Notes: generated by a model from the letters alone, not told the origin. 64,000 nucleotides of DNA from JALZAI01 sp038207565 (GCA_038207565.1 JBBQZQ010000021.1:1-64000), one strand, 5' to 3'. Shown: positions 41,858 to 50,944, numbered from the stretch's first letter. Numbers and translations are program-made.

Positions 41858-43498
41858 ATGCCAGCGCTGATCACGAGCACCATGCAGGACGACTACCCGC
41901 TCACCGTCGCGGCGATTCTGGAGCACGGGATGCGCGTCTACGGCGGCAGCGAGTGCGTGACCTGGCAGGGCGGCGCCGAGCCCCGGCGCGCGACCTACGC
42001 CGAGATCGGCGCGAATGCCCAGCGACTCGCGAACGCGCTCGGCAAGCTCGGCGTGGGCGTGGGCGACCGGGTGGGCACCTTCTGCTGGAACCACCAGGAG
42101 CACCTGGAGGCGTACTACGCCGTGCCCAGCATGGGTGCCGTCCTGCACACACTCAACATCCGCCTGCCGGTTGCCCAGGTCGAGCACATCGTCAATCACG
42201 CCGAGGACAAGATCATTCTTGTCGACGGCAGCCTGCTGCCGCTGCTCGCACCGATCGCCGATGCGCTCAAGACGGTCGAGGCGTTCGTGGTGATCGGCGA
42301 GGGGGACGTCTCCTTGCTGGGTACCGCCACCGTCCACCGCTACGAGCAGTTGCTGGCTGCCGAGGCTCCCGCCTACGACTGGCCCGAGCTGGACGAGAAG
42401 GCGCCGGCCTCGATGTGTTACACGAGCGGTACCACCGGCGATCCGAAGGGCGTGGTCTATTCGCACCGCTCGACCTACCTGCACGCGCTGGGGACGCTGT
42501 CGGCCTCGGTCACCGGCAGCACCGAGCGGGACCGCCTCCTGACCATCGTGCCGATGTTCCACGTCAACGCGTGGGGCATCCCGTTCAGCGCCTTCCTCGG
42601 CGGTGCTTCGCTGCACATGCCCGGCCCGTACCTGACCCCCGACCAGCTGTGCGCCTTCATCGCTGCGGAGCGCTCGACCATGGCATCGGCCGTCCCGACG
42701 ATCTGGGGCGGCATCCTGCAGCACGCGGCCAAGGCCGAGGTCGACCTGTCCTCGGTCCGGCTGGGCACCTCGGGTGGCGCCGCCATCCCGCGCACCTTGA
42801 TGGAGGCGATCGAGCAGCAACTGGGCGTGCGCATCATCCAGGGCTGGGGCATGACCGAGACCTCGCCCGTCGGCGGGATGGCGCACCCGCCGGCCGATGT
42901 CGCAGTGGGCAGCGGCGAGGAGATGGACTGGCGGATGCGCTCCGGGCGCGTCATAGCCGGCATGCAGATGCGCATCGTGTCCGATGACGGCTCGGAACTG
43001 CCGTGGGACGGGGAGGCCGTCGGCGAGATCGAGGTGCGGGGACCGTGGATCACCGGTTCCTACCACCGCGACGCGGCGCCGGAGAAGTTCCACGACGGCT
43101 GGCTGCGCACCGGTGACATCGCGACGATCGACGGACGCGGGTTCTTCCAGATCACCGACCGGTCCAAAGACGTGATCAAGTCCGGCGGTGAGTGGATCTC
43201 CTCTGTCGAGTTGGAGAACCTGCTCGCCGGGTCGCCGGACGTGGTGGAGGCCGCGGTCATCGGTATCCCCGACGATCGGTGGACGGAGCGGCCGCTGGCC
43301 TGCGTCGTGCGGCGCGGTGACGCCGATCCCGCCGCGCTGGCCGCCTATCTCGACGGCAAGGTGGCCTCGTGGCAGGTGCCGGAGAACTGGACCTTTATCG
43401 ACGAGGTGCCCAAGACCACGGTCGGGAAGTTCGACAAGAAGGTGCTGCGCGCCCGCTACCAGAACGGCGAGCTGGAGGTCACCCGTACGAGGGACTGA
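41858..43498 (+). CDS. Long-chain fatty-acyl-CoA synthetase (AMP-binding)
   Basis: A 546-residue ANL-family ligase. The P-loop is 'SMCYTSGTTGDPKGVVYSHRS'; 'QGWGMTETSPVGGMA' (A5), 'GWLRTGDIATIDGRGFFQITDRSKDVIKSGGEWIS' (A7/A8) and the terminal 'PKTTVGKFDKKVL' (A10 Lys) are all intact. It activates a fatty acid to acyl-AMP and acyl-CoA; the N-terminal 'MPALITSTMQDDYPLTVAAILEHG' matches medium/long-chain FadD-like enzymes. Start ATG 41858. Confidence 0.93.
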   Translation: MPALITSTMQDDYPLTVAAILEHGMRVYGGSECVTWQGGAEPRRATYAEIGANAQRLANALGKLGVGVGDRVGTFCWNHQEHLEAYYAVPSMGAVLHTLNIRLPVAQVEHIVNHAEDKIILVDGSLLPLLAPIADALKTVEAFVVIGEGDVSLLGTATVHRYEQLLAAEAPAYDWPELDEKAPASMCYTSGTTGDPKGVVYSHRSTYLHALGTLSASVTGSTERDRLLTIVPMFHVNAWGIPFSAFLGGASLHMPGPYLTPDQLCAFIAAERSTMASAVPTIWGGILQHAAKAEVDLSSVRLGTSGGAAIPRTLMEAIEQQLGVRIIQGWGMTETSPVGGMAHPPADVAVGSGEEMDWRMRSGRVIAGMQMRIVSDDGSELPWDGEAVGEIEVRGPWITGSYHRDAAPEKFHDGWLRTGDIATIDGRGFFQITDRSKDVIKSGGEWISSVELENLLAGSPDVVEAAVIGIPDDRWTERPLACVVRRGDADPAALAAYLDGKVASWQVPENWTFIDEVPKTTVGKFDKKVLRARYQNGELEVTRTRD

Positions 43499-43552
43499 CC
43501 CGCACCCGCCGGCCGCCTCCGGCGCGGATCCCCGACCGCACGGCCCCGCGGC

Positions 43553-44059
43553 TCAGGGCTGAAAGCGGTAGCCCATCCCGGGCTCGGTGATGAGGTGTCG
43601 CGGCCGGCCGGGTTCCGGCTCGAGCTTGCGGCGCAGTTGCGCGATGTAGATGCGCAGGTAGGACGCGTCGGTGTGCTCGCGCGTCCCGCGCAGTTCGGTG
43701 AGCAGGGAGCGGCCGCTCACGAGCTTGCCCGGCCTGCGCACCAGAGCCTCGAGCAGGCCCCATTCGGTGGGGGTGAGGTGCTGCGTGGACCCGTCCAGTG
43801 CGGTCACGGTCTTCGCGCCGAAGTCGACTCGGAACGCCCCGACCTGCGTGGAGTCGGCGGATTCGTTGGTGCCGACCCGCCGCGTGCCAGCACGCAACCG
43901 GGCGAGCAGTTCGTCGACGTTGAAGGGCTTGGTGACGTAGTCGTCAGCGCCGAGATCGAGTGCCGCCACCTTCTCGCTGCTGCCGGTACGCGCGGTCAGA
44001 TTCATTGCGAGGGCGCGCAGCAGGGCACGCTCGTCCTCGACGACCAGCACCCGCGTCAC
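43553..44059 (-). CDS. KdpE-like response regulator with most of the receiver domain deleted
   Basis: Only 168 residues instead of about 225-230. The start 'MTRVLVVEDERALLRALAMNLTAR' and the later 'TGSSEKVAALDLGADDYVTKPFNVDELLARLRAG' both match KdpE closely, but the 55-60 residues between them, including the phospho-acceptor Asp block (LDLGLPDxDG) and the VPIIVLSA strand, are missing. The junction is in frame within 'NLTARTGSS', where KdpE proteins have 'LSART' just before TGSS. The C-terminal winged-helix domain ('LTPTEWGLLEALVRRPGKLVSGRSLL', 'YIAQLRRKLE', 'TEPGMGYRF') is intact. No kdpD or kdpFABC genes are adjacent. Either a decaying gene or a phosphorylation-independent DNA-binding protein. 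Confidence 0.85.
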   Translation of the reverse strand: MTRVLVVEDERALLRALAMNLTARTGSSEKVAALDLGADDYVTKPFNVDELLARLRAGTRRVGTNESADSTQVGAFRVDFGAKTVTALDGSTQHLTPTEWGLLEALVRRPGKLVSGRSLLTELRGTREHTDASYLRIYIAQLRRKLEPEPGRPRHLITEPGMGYRFQP

Positions 44060-44139
44060 CCGGCCACCCGCAGGGGCATCGAGACGGTGGCGTCGGCGCG
44101 CCCTTTCGCGGCAGCCCGGCCCTTTGCGAGACTGACGCC

Positions 44140-44340
44140 GTGGTCAAGACGAAACGTGATGTCGCCCTGCACGTAAGCGGGGCTGAACTCGACGCCCTGC
44201 GCGAGGGCCTGGAACTGTTGCGCGAGCAGCTCGAATCGACGGTGCGCAACGAGCCGCCGGATGAACGGGCGTCGGTCGACGCGGCCACCCAGCTCGACGT
44301 CGTGTCCAGGCTCGAGACGGTGCTCGACGACGCCGTCTGA
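44140..44340 (+). CDS. Small hypothetical protein (66 aa)
   Basis: The frame from GTG 44140 to TGA encodes VKTKRDVALHVSGAELDALREG... with a helical, Glu/Leu-rich centre ('LELLREQLESTVRNE') and ends 'RLETVLDDAV'. The amino-acid composition and heptad-like Leu spacing look protein-like, and no other gene occupies this stretch, but the ribosome binding site is weak. No family recognised. Confidence 0.55.
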   Translation: MVKTKRDVALHVSGAELDALREGLELLREQLESTVRNEPPDERASVDAATQLDVVSRLETVLDDAV

Positions 44341-44379
44341 GCTCAGCGCCACTCGCCGGCCGCCCGCGCGTCGTCGGCG

Positions 44380-45429
44380 TCAGCCACCGATGCGCAGCGC
44401 GGGCCAGATCGCGCCGAGGGCCGCGCCCAGGATGAACAGCCAGCCGAAGGCGCGGTTGTGGACGAGGCAGACGCGGTGGTACCACAACGGCCAGCCGACG
44501 TATCCGGCCGGCGGCTCACCAGGCGCCGGGTTCGACATGACCTGCAGCGCGCGCACGGCGCGGGGCAGCGCGACGAGCACGACCGCCAGGAACGGCGACA
44601 ACGCGCCCACCGCAACGGCAACTGCGGTGAGGACGTACATCAGCGCGATGGCCGTCCGGTTGAGCAACCGGGCGCCGCTGTCACCGAGCAGGACCGGCAG
44701 GGTGTGCTGCTTCTGCGAGATGTCGAAGGCGCTCTGGTCGATGTGCTTGCCGATGAGGATGGACGCGACCCCCAGCCCGTAGGGCACGGAGGCCAGGAAC
44801 GCGTCCCCCGACCAATGCCCGGTGATCACGTAGTAACCGCCGCCGATCATCAGCGGCCCCCATACCGCGAACGCTGCGACCTCGCCGAGCCCAAGTTCCT
44901 TCAGGGCACGCGGCGCCGCGTCGTAGGCGTAGAGCAGTACCGCGCCGATGAGGGTCAGCCAGAGCGCGTTCCATCCGCGCAAGACGATGAAGTACACGCC
45001 GATCCCCCCGGCGCCGAGTGCCAGGATCGCGAGCCCGGTGGCCAAGAAGCGCATGGTGAACGCGCCACTGGCAACCGGGTGCAAGGTGTAGCGGCGGCGC
45101 GGGGAATCCTCGGTGTCGTGCCCCCGGCGGTAGCCGAAGTAGTCGTTGGACAGGTTGCTGATGGCGTGCAGAACGACATAGCCGAGAAAAACGAGCAGGA
45201 ACGGGACGACCTCGAATCGGCGATCGGTCGCGGCGAGCAAACCGGCGATCACGGCGCTCTGCGCGGAGATCACCAAGATGACGCTGCGTGCCGCGTAGAG
45301 GAAGCGGGCGACCGGGTCGAGACCGCTGAGATCGTGCGCCGTGGCGGGATAGAAGCCAGTGAACGCGCCGACCCAGGCCTTGGGGCCGTGCTGCGGTTTC
45401 TTCCCTAGAGCTGGGGTTGCCGTGGACAC
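44380..45429 (-). CDS. UbiA-family prenyltransferase (MenA-like)
   Basis: A 349-residue polytopic membrane protein with about eight or nine helices. The first Asp-rich motif is 'LSNDYFGYRRGHDTED' (NDxxxxxxD) and the second region 'YAYDAAPRALKELGLGEVAAF' with 'IDQSAFDISQKQHTLPVLLG' resembles the DxxxD motif of UbiA enzymes. 'GLGEVAAFAVWGPLMIGGGYYVITG' is typical of MenA-type 1,4-dihydroxy-2-naphthoate polyprenyltransferases, but the protein is longer than MenA and is not in a men cluster, so another aromatic prenyl acceptor is possible. GTG 45429 has a GAGAGGA ribosome binding site. Confidence 0.8.
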   Translation of the reverse strand: MSTATPALGKKPQHGPKAWVGAFTGFYPATAHDLSGLDPVARFLYAARSVILVISAQSAVIAGLLAATDRRFEVVPFLLVFLGYVVLHAISNLSNDYFGYRRGHDTEDSPRRRYTLHPVASGAFTMRFLATGLAILALGAGGIGVYFIVLRGWNALWLTLIGAVLLYAYDAAPRALKELGLGEVAAFAVWGPLMIGGGYYVITGHWSGDAFLASVPYGLGVASILIGKHIDQSAFDISQKQHTLPVLLGDSGARLLNRTAIALMYVLTAVAVAVGALSPFLAVVLVALPRAVRALQVMSNPAPGEPPAGYVGWPLWYHRVCLVHNRAFGWLFILGAALGAIWPALRIGG

Positions 45430-45618
45430 GGGATTTCCTCTCGTCGTTAGCTACCACGGTACGACGCCCACAATGTCGGAGCGGGGGATGAGCATGCCGA
45501 CGTGGCGCGCGCGACAATCCCGCAAGGATCGCATCCGGGCCGCGGATCGCGCGGATGCGAGAGGCGCCAATGGCGATCCGGTAGCCGTGCCGGTCGCTCC
45601 GCACACCGGAGGAGAGCA

Positions 45619-46098
45619 ATGCCGAACGAGCACCGCTATCAGGTCACGGTCACCTGGACCGGTAATCGCGGCGAGGGGACCTCGAGCTACCGCTCCTACG
45701 ACCGCGATCACAACGTCACCGCCGAGCACCGGGTCGGCATTGCCGGATCGTCCGACCCGCACTTTCGCGGCAATCCATCCCGGTGGAACCCCGAGCAACT
45801 GCTGGTAGCCGCGGCCGCGCAGTGCCACATGCTTGCCTACCTGCACGTCGCAGCCACGAACGGCGTGGTGGTGACCGCCTACGTCGACCACCCGACTGCG
45901 GTCATGACCGAGGACGGTAAGGGCGGTGGGGCATTCACCGACATCACGCTGCACCCCACTGTCACGATCACCGCGGCGGACCAGCTCGAGCTGGCCGAAC
46001 GCCTGCACCACGACGCGAACGCGTCCTGTTTCGTCGCGAACTCGCTCAACTTGCCGGTGCACCACGAGCCCACCACGGTCGTCCGCCCCGAGTCGTGA
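45619..46098 (+). CDS. OsmC-family peroxidase/peroxiredoxin
   Basis: A 159-residue OsmC/Ohr-like protein. Two catalytic cysteines are visible: 'AAQCHMLAYLHVAA' and 'NASCFVANSLNLPV'. 'SRWNPEQLLVAAAAQCHM' is the usual first-Cys helix. It would reduce organic hydroperoxides. ATG 45619 has an excellent GGAGGAGAG ribosome binding site at 45608-45616. Confidence 0.9.
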   Translation: MPNEHRYQVTVTWTGNRGEGTSSYRSYDRDHNVTAEHRVGIAGSSDPHFRGNPSRWNPEQLLVAAAAQCHMLAYLHVAATNGVVVTAYVDHPTAVMTEDGKGGGAFTDITLHPTVTITAADQLELAERLHHDANASCFVANSLNLPVHHEPTTVVRPES

Positions 46099-46222
46099 CG
46101 CCCGCGCGTGATCTGCGTGTACACCTGGCAGGACCGGGAACCCGCCGGGAGTATCACGTGATTCGCCCAGCGCGGGTGCGGGTAGGCCGACAGATAGCGG
46201 GAAATTCGATCAGGAGGCACCA

Positions 46223-46396
46223 GTGAGCGAAGAGAAGCCAGCCGGCGAAGGACTCAGCGATGAGGAGATGGCCAAGCAGGTGTCTGGGCAGACGTCCAGC
46301 GAACTCGATCAGAAGGACTGGTTCGAGCGCGAGGCGGACGGAACGCTGACCGACACCGAGGCCGCCAAGGCCGACGCGGACGAGATCCAGGGCTGA
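46223..46396 (+). CDS. Small acidic protein (57 aa)
   Basis: GTG 46223 follows an AGGAGG Shine-Dalgarno (46212-46217). The product starts VSEEKPAGEGLSDEEMAKQV and ends 'AAKADADEIQG'; it is very acidic, without hydrophobic segments, and likely disordered or a short helical protein. The arrangement SDEEMAxxVxxQTSxxLxxxxxFxREADGTxTDxEAA looks like a conserved actinobacterial small protein of unknown function. It stands alone between the osmC-like gene and the convergent transporter operon. Confidence 0.7.
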   Translation: MSEEKPAGEGLSDEEMAKQVSGQTSSELDQKDWFEREADGTLTDTEAAKADADEIQG

Positions 46397-46443
46397 ATCC
46401 AGGTCAGGTCAGTTCTGGCGGCAGTTAGCTCACGCCACGGGGC

Positions 46444-46749
46444 TCAGTGGTCGCCACGGCGAGCCTCCGCCGGTTCGTCGGTCGGGTTGGGTTCTACAAC
46501 GATGGGGTTGAGCTTGCGCCAGAGCAGGAACAACAACCCGACCACCAGCATCCCGATACCGAGCCAGAGGTTGATGTTGATGTCGGCGGCCTTCTGCCGT
46601 TCCTTGGCGGAGGTGAAGAATCCCGAGATCGTCAACATCACTCCGTACACGAGGAACAGGCTGCCGATCAGAAGGCGGATGTCGAAGAGCTTGGCTGCAG
46701 CCGACTTCGGGGTATCGGTGGTATCTGGTTGTTTGTCCATGTCGCCCAC
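46444..46749 (-). CDS. Small two-helix membrane protein of the symporter operon
   Basis: A 101-residue protein (from GTG 46749; ATG 46740 is an alternative) with two transmembrane segments at about 27-46 ('IGSLFLVYGVMLTISGFF') and 62-80 ('LWLGIGMLVVGLLFLLW') and a hydrophilic C-terminus. It follows the sodium/solute symporter gene by 6 bases in the same direction, so it is probably an accessory subunit of that transporter. Similar small membrane proteins occur next to SSS symporters in other actinobacteria. Confidence 0.8.
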   Translation of the reverse strand: MGDMDKQPDTTDTPKSAAAKLFDIRLLIGSLFLVYGVMLTISGFFTSAKERQKAADININLWLGIGMLVVGLLFLLWRKLNPIVVEPNPTDEPAEARRGDH

Positions 46750-46755
46750 CCCTCT

Positions 46756-48417
46756 CTAGTCGAAGATGATCATGAGGACGACGGTGATGCCGAGCGAGAC
46801 GCCGCCGAGGATCTTCGGTGACGCCCACCATTTCGGCTTCGGCACCGACTTCGGGTCGGGCGCATTCGGGTCGGGGATGCCCCACACCAACCCGCCGAGT
46901 TCGGACTCCGGCTTGGGCTTGGTCACCAAAGTGACGAGGACCGTCACGACCGCATCGGCCACGAACGCCACGATCGCGCCGTAGAAGTTGGCCATCTGCG
47001 CGTTGATCTTGTCGTGGGAGAGAACTTCGCCGCCGAGGTAGAAATAGCCGATGCCGTACGCGGTGAAGTGCATGACGCCGGCACCCAGGGTTCCTGCGGC
47101 GAGACCGGCGACGCCCGCCCACGGGGTGGTCCGCTTCCAGAACATGGCGATGATGAACGTGGCGAACAAGGGCGCGTTGAAGTAGCTGAACAGCAGCTGG
47201 ATGTAATTCATGATGTTGCTGTAACCGGAGGCGATGAACGCCGTGCCGATGCCGATCAGGATGCCCACGACAGTGACGACGCGCCCGACCTGCAGGTAGT
47301 AACCGTCGCGTCTGCCTTTGGCGATGTAGGTCTGCCAGATGTCGTAAGTGAACACCGTGTTGAACGAACTCACGTTGGCCGCCATCCCGGCCATGAACGC
47401 AGCAAGCAGTCCACAGAGCGCGACCCCGAGGGTGCCGTTGGGCAGGTACTTGTTCATCAGCAGCGGGATCGCGTCGTTGTAGGTGCCGCCGGTGGTGCCC
47501 AGCTTCGGGACGACTGCGACCGCGATCAGCCCAGGGATGATCGTCAGCGCCGGAATGAAAATCTTCGGGAACGACCCGATCAACGGTGTCCGTTGCGCGG
47601 CCGACAGGTCCTTCGCCGACAGCGCGCGCTGAACCTCGGCGAAGTTGGTCGTCCAGTAGCCGAAGGACAGTACGAAGCCCAGGCCCATGACGATGCCGAT
47701 CCAGTCACCGAGGGGGTTGCTCCAGGTACCGACGTGGGTTCCCGACCAGCTGTTGAAGAACTCGGGTTTCGAGATCTTCTTCTGCAGCCCGTCCCAGCCG
47801 CCGACGTCGGCAAGCCCGATGACTACCAGCGGCACGAGTCCGGCGATGATGACGAAGAACTGCAGGACCTCGTTGTAGATCGCTCCGGACAGCCCGCCCA
47901 GGGTGATGTAGGCGAGCACGAAGCCCGCCGACACGATGATGGACACCCAGATCGGCCAGCCGATCAGGGCGTTGATGACCAACGCGAGCGCGTACAGGTT
48001 CACGCCCGCAGTCAGCACAGCGGCAAGTGCGAAAGACAGCGCATTGAATAGGTGCGTGGCCGGGTTGAACCTGCGCAGCAGGAATTCCGGCACGCTACGT
48101 ACCCGCGAACCGTAGTAGAACGGCATCATCACGATGCCGAGGAACACCATGGCCGGGACGGCGCCGATCCAGTAAAAGTGCACCGTCGAGATGCCGTACT
48201 GCGCACCGTTCGCGGCCATGCCGAGGATCTCGATCGCGCCGAGATTGGCCGAGATGAATGCCAGACCGGTCACCCACGCCGGCAGCGATCGCCCCGACAG
48301 CAGGAAGTCCTCGCTGGTGGCGATCGCGCGGCGCGCCATGACGCCGATCGCGATAACCAGCGCGAAGTAAATCCCCAGGATCACGTAGTCGAAGAAATTG
48401 ACGTCCAGCCGCAGCAC
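46756..48417 (-). CDS. Sodium:solute symporter (SSS family)
   Basis: A 553-residue transporter with about 14 hydrophobic helices. 'FLLSGRSLPAWVTGLAFISANLGAIEILGMAANGAQYG' is the N-terminal SSS block and 'TLGGLSGAIYNEVLQFFVIIAGLVPLVVIGL' the mid-protein signature; 'GWPIWVSIIVSAGFVLAYITLGGLSG' is close to the sugar/myo-inositol branch. The substrate cannot be assigned. GTG 48417 is preceded by GGAGGTG. Confidence 0.9.
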   Translation of the reverse strand: MLRLDVNFFDYVILGIYFALVIAIGVMARRAIATSEDFLLSGRSLPAWVTGLAFISANLGAIEILGMAANGAQYGISTVHFYWIGAVPAMVFLGIVMMPFYYGSRVRSVPEFLLRRFNPATHLFNALSFALAAVLTAGVNLYALALVINALIGWPIWVSIIVSAGFVLAYITLGGLSGAIYNEVLQFFVIIAGLVPLVVIGLADVGGWDGLQKKISKPEFFNSWSGTHVGTWSNPLGDWIGIVMGLGFVLSFGYWTTNFAEVQRALSAKDLSAAQRTPLIGSFPKIFIPALTIIPGLIAVAVVPKLGTTGGTYNDAIPLLMNKYLPNGTLGVALCGLLAAFMAGMAANVSSFNTVFTYDIWQTYIAKGRRDGYYLQVGRVVTVVGILIGIGTAFIASGYSNIMNYIQLLFSYFNAPLFATFIIAMFWKRTTPWAGVAGLAAGTLGAGVMHFTAYGIGYFYLGGEVLSHDKINAQMANFYGAIVAFVADAVVTVLVTLVTKPKPESELGGLVWGIPDPNAPDPKSVPKPKWWASPKILGGVSLGITVVLMIIFD

Positions 48418-48542
48418 AGGGCACCTCCGCGTGGCGCGTGATCGGGACTTGCGACCGAGTCGTCCGTATGTGACGACCTACGTCTGGATCGGCAGCTTCC
48501 TCGAAACGGGGATCGCGGTCAAGGACCACGCCGAGGGAATGG

Positions 48543-49208
48543 TCAAATCGCGAGATCGGTGTCGGGCAGATCGCCCAGTGTCGCGAAGCAGCCCAGGTAC
48601 GGCTCGATCTCCCCGACCCGCGCCCACGACCGCAGTTGAGCGGCCGAGCGTCGCGCGATCACCGCGCGGCCCAGGTCGAAGTCGGAGGCATTCAGCTCCA
48701 CCTGGGGCTCGCCCGTCCCCGCCGTAAACTGCCAGCTCTCGCCGACCAATCGGATCGCAGGCAGGCCCGCGTCGAGCACGCGGCGGGCAACCCGTTGCGC
48801 GAACCGGTCGCGGATAGCTGCGATGCCATCGGTGTCGCCCCCGCCCGGAACGCCGAGTGCGCCGCGCAGATCCTGCTCGTGTATGACGACGTCACCCATG
48901 GGACGTGTGCCGTTCTCGCTCATCCATCGTTGTAGCGGTTCGGTCAGCTCGCCCCACTCGCCGAGCAGGGTTGCGATGTCGTCGTCCGCGCGGGCGTCGA
49001 CCTGACGCTGCGTCCACACGCTGTTGTGGTCATCCGGTTCGTCCCCGGCCAGGACATCGGCATCGAGGCCGATCACGTGCGACAACAGGTCGCGCACGGT
49101 CCACGCAGGGCAGGACGGGACGGATTGCTCCGCCTCCTCAGGAGAGATCGACCGGGTCAGCTCGATGACCCTGGCCTGCGCATCGGTCCACTCCGCGATC
49201 GCGTCCAT
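48543..49208 (-). CDS. Maleylpyruvate isomerase-family mycothiol-dependent enzyme (DinB-like)
   Basis: A 221-residue protein with the N-terminal MDMPI/DinB four-helix domain: 'CPAWTVRDLLSHVIGLDADVLAG' (first zinc His) and 'VVIHEQDLRGALGVPG' (His, Glu and Arg), the usual H...HxxD/E metal arrangement. The C-terminal 'RRSAAQLRSWARVGEIEPYLGCFATLGDLP' matches the actinobacterial branch. Enzymes of this group use mycothiol as thiol cofactor; substrate unknown. Confidence 0.88.
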   Translation of the reverse strand: MDAIAEWTDAQARVIELTRSISPEEAEQSVPSCPAWTVRDLLSHVIGLDADVLAGDEPDDHNSVWTQRQVDARADDDIATLLGEWGELTEPLQRWMSENGTRPMGDVVIHEQDLRGALGVPGGGDTDGIAAIRDRFAQRVARRVLDAGLPAIRLVGESWQFTAGTGEPQVELNASDFDLGRAVIARRSAAQLRSWARVGEIEPYLGCFATLGDLPDTDLAI

Positions 49209-49291
49209 CGCAGCATCGTGGCACGCCGTGCTGGCGCACGTAGCGGCTGGGTCCCGCGTCCCGGTGACGCCGAGATGGGCGCGCGGCTAAC

Positions 49292-50275
49292 GTGCGACCG
49301 GTGAGTCCTCGCGTTAGCGTCTTCTTCCTCGGCGGCACGATCAGCATGACGCCGGACGTCGCCGGCGCGGTGTCCCGCCTCGGCCCGGATGAGCTCGTGG
49401 CGTCGGTGCCCGGTCTCGTCGACGTCGACGTGCGCCTCGACCTGCACGATTTTCGGAGGCTGCCCAGCGCCGACCTCGCCTTCGCCGACCTGCTCGAGCT
49501 CGTCGACCAGGCGGTCCGAGCGACGGCGGATGCGGTGGTCGTCGTGCAGGGCACGGACACTATCGAGGAGACGTCCTTCCTGCTCGACCTGCTGTGGACC
49601 GGCGATGCGCCGCTCGTCGTCACTGGAGCAATGCGAAACCCCTCCCTTGCCGGGGCGGACGGACCGGCCAATCTACTCGCCGCGATCATCGTCGCGTCCG
49701 GCCGAGCCTTCCGCGCCCTGGGCGTGTTGGTCGTGCTGAACGACGAGGTGCATGCGGCGCGCCACGTCGGCAAGCGGCACAGCAGCAGTCCGGCGGCGTT
49801 CGGCTCACCCAACAGCGGACCGCTCGGTCGGGTCGTGGAGGGCGTGCCGGTGCTGATGAGCAGCGTCGCTCGGCGTGCGGTACTGCCCCGACCCGAGGCC
49901 GTCGACGTGCGCGTCCCCATCGTCGTTGCCGTGCTGGGTGGCGAGGGCGTCCTGCTCGACGGTATCGAGGACCGCTGCGACGGGCTCGTGGTCGCAGGCT
50001 TCGGCGTGGGCCACGTGCCCGGCAGGCTGGCCGAGCGACTGGGCGAGATAGCCGCGCGAATCCCGGTCGTGCTCGCGACGCGCATCGGCGCGGGGCCGGT
50101 GCTGGCGAAGACGTACGGTGCGGTCGGGTCGGAGTCGGATCTGCGCCGGCGCGGGTTGATTCCGGCCGGGCTGCTCGACCCGTACAAGGCTCGCGTGCTG
50201 CTGTGCGTCCTGCTCGCCAACCGCTACGACCGCGCGGCCATCGTGACCGCGTTCAGGGTCCACGGGGGCCTGTAA
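49292..50275 (+). CDS. L-asparaginase family protein
   Basis: A 327-residue asparaginase/glutaminase fold. The first catalytic Thr is in 'FFLGGTISMTPD' and the second in 'VVVQGTDTIEETSFLLDLL' (Thr-Asp pair with TDT); 'GAMRNPSLAGADGPANLLAA' is the third block, with Lys in 'HVGKRHSSSPAAFGSPN'. All catalytic parts are present. No signal peptide, so cytosolic type I-like. GTG 49301 is an alternative start. Confidence 0.92.
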   Translation: MRPVSPRVSVFFLGGTISMTPDVAGAVSRLGPDELVASVPGLVDVDVRLDLHDFRRLPSADLAFADLLELVDQAVRATADAVVVVQGTDTIEETSFLLDLLWTGDAPLVVTGAMRNPSLAGADGPANLLAAIIVASGRAFRALGVLVVLNDEVHAARHVGKRHSSSPAAFGSPNSGPLGRVVEGVPVLMSSVARRAVLPRPEAVDVRVPIVVAVLGGEGVLLDGIEDRCDGLVVAGFGVGHVPGRLAERLGEIAARIPVVLATRIGAGPVLAKTYGAVGSESDLRRRGLIPAGLLDPYKARVLLCVLLANRYDRAAIVTAFRVHGGL

Positions 50276-50323
50276 TAGCCGGCGCGCAAGGAAAGACCTA
50301 CTTCGAGCTTGGGGGACCAGAAG

Positions 50324-50431
50324 ATGAAACGCAGCTTGGCTGCCGCGGCGGCGGGCATCGGGGTCGAGACCGCGGTTCTCGACGCCTTTCTCTCGCCTCG
50401 GCTCGCGCGTCGGGGATCACGGGCTGCATGA
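50324..50431 (+). CDS. Possible 35-residue small ORF (doubtful)
   Basis: ATG 50324 follows GGGGGA at a good spacing and opens a frame starting MKRSLAAAAAGIGVETAVLD and ending at TGA 50429-50431. Composition is Ala/Arg-rich and not distinctive. It may be a gene remnant or chance. Confidence 0.2.
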   Translation: MKRSLAAAAAGIGVETAVLDAFLSPRLARRGSRAA

Positions 50432-50470
50432 CCAACGTCAGCGCCGGGCTGGTGGTCCGGTAACGAAAGG

Positions 50471-50890
50471 ATGCACATCATGGATTGGAAACTGGAAGTC
50501 GTGCTCATGCCCGTCGCCGATGTCGACCGGGCGAAGGCGTTCTACACCGAACAGCTCGGGTTCACCCTCGACGTCGATCATCGGCCCGGGGAGGACTTCC
50601 GTGTCGTGCAGATGACGCCGACCGGTTCGGGATGCTCGATCTCGGTCGGGATCGGTCTCACCGACAGCACGCCCGGCACGATGCGCGGCCTGCACCTGGT
50701 CGTGTCCGACATCGTCGCGGCAACGAGCGAGTTGCAGGAGCGCGGGGTCGACACCAACCCGATCCGGCACATGACGCCGGAGGGCTGGGCGGACGGCCCC
50801 GATCCGTCCCGAACCGACTACAACTCGTTTTCCGGATTCAGCGACCCGGACGGCAACACGTGGGTGCTGCAGGAGCGTGGACACCGCTGA
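50471..50890 (+). CDS. Glyoxalase/VOC-family protein
   Basis: A 139-residue single VOC module pair. 'WKLEVVLMPVADVDRAKAFYTEQLGFTLDVDH', 'GCSISVGIG', 'RGLHLVVSDIVAATSELQERGV' and 'FSGFSDPDGNTWVLQER' are the beta-alpha-beta-beta-beta blocks of the fold. The metal ligand pattern is not clear; many such proteins are dioxygenase-, antibiotic-binding- or glyoxalase-like. A GAAAGGA site precedes the ATG. Confidence 0.88.
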   Translation: MHIMDWKLEVVLMPVADVDRAKAFYTEQLGFTLDVDHRPGEDFRVVQMTPTGSGCSISVGIGLTDSTPGTMRGLHLVVSDIVAATSELQERGVDTNPIRHMTPEGWADGPDPSRTDYNSFSGFSDPDGNTWVLQERGHR

Positions 50891-50944
50891 TGACGCTGGC
50901 CTGAACCGGCGTTGTCCCGTCCACCCGCTTTCGGCATCCATCCT

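Noticed and set aside
45488..45808. Open frame from ATG 45488 overlapping the start of the OsmC gene
   Set aside because: It runs out of frame through the well-supported OsmC gene and its product has no family features.
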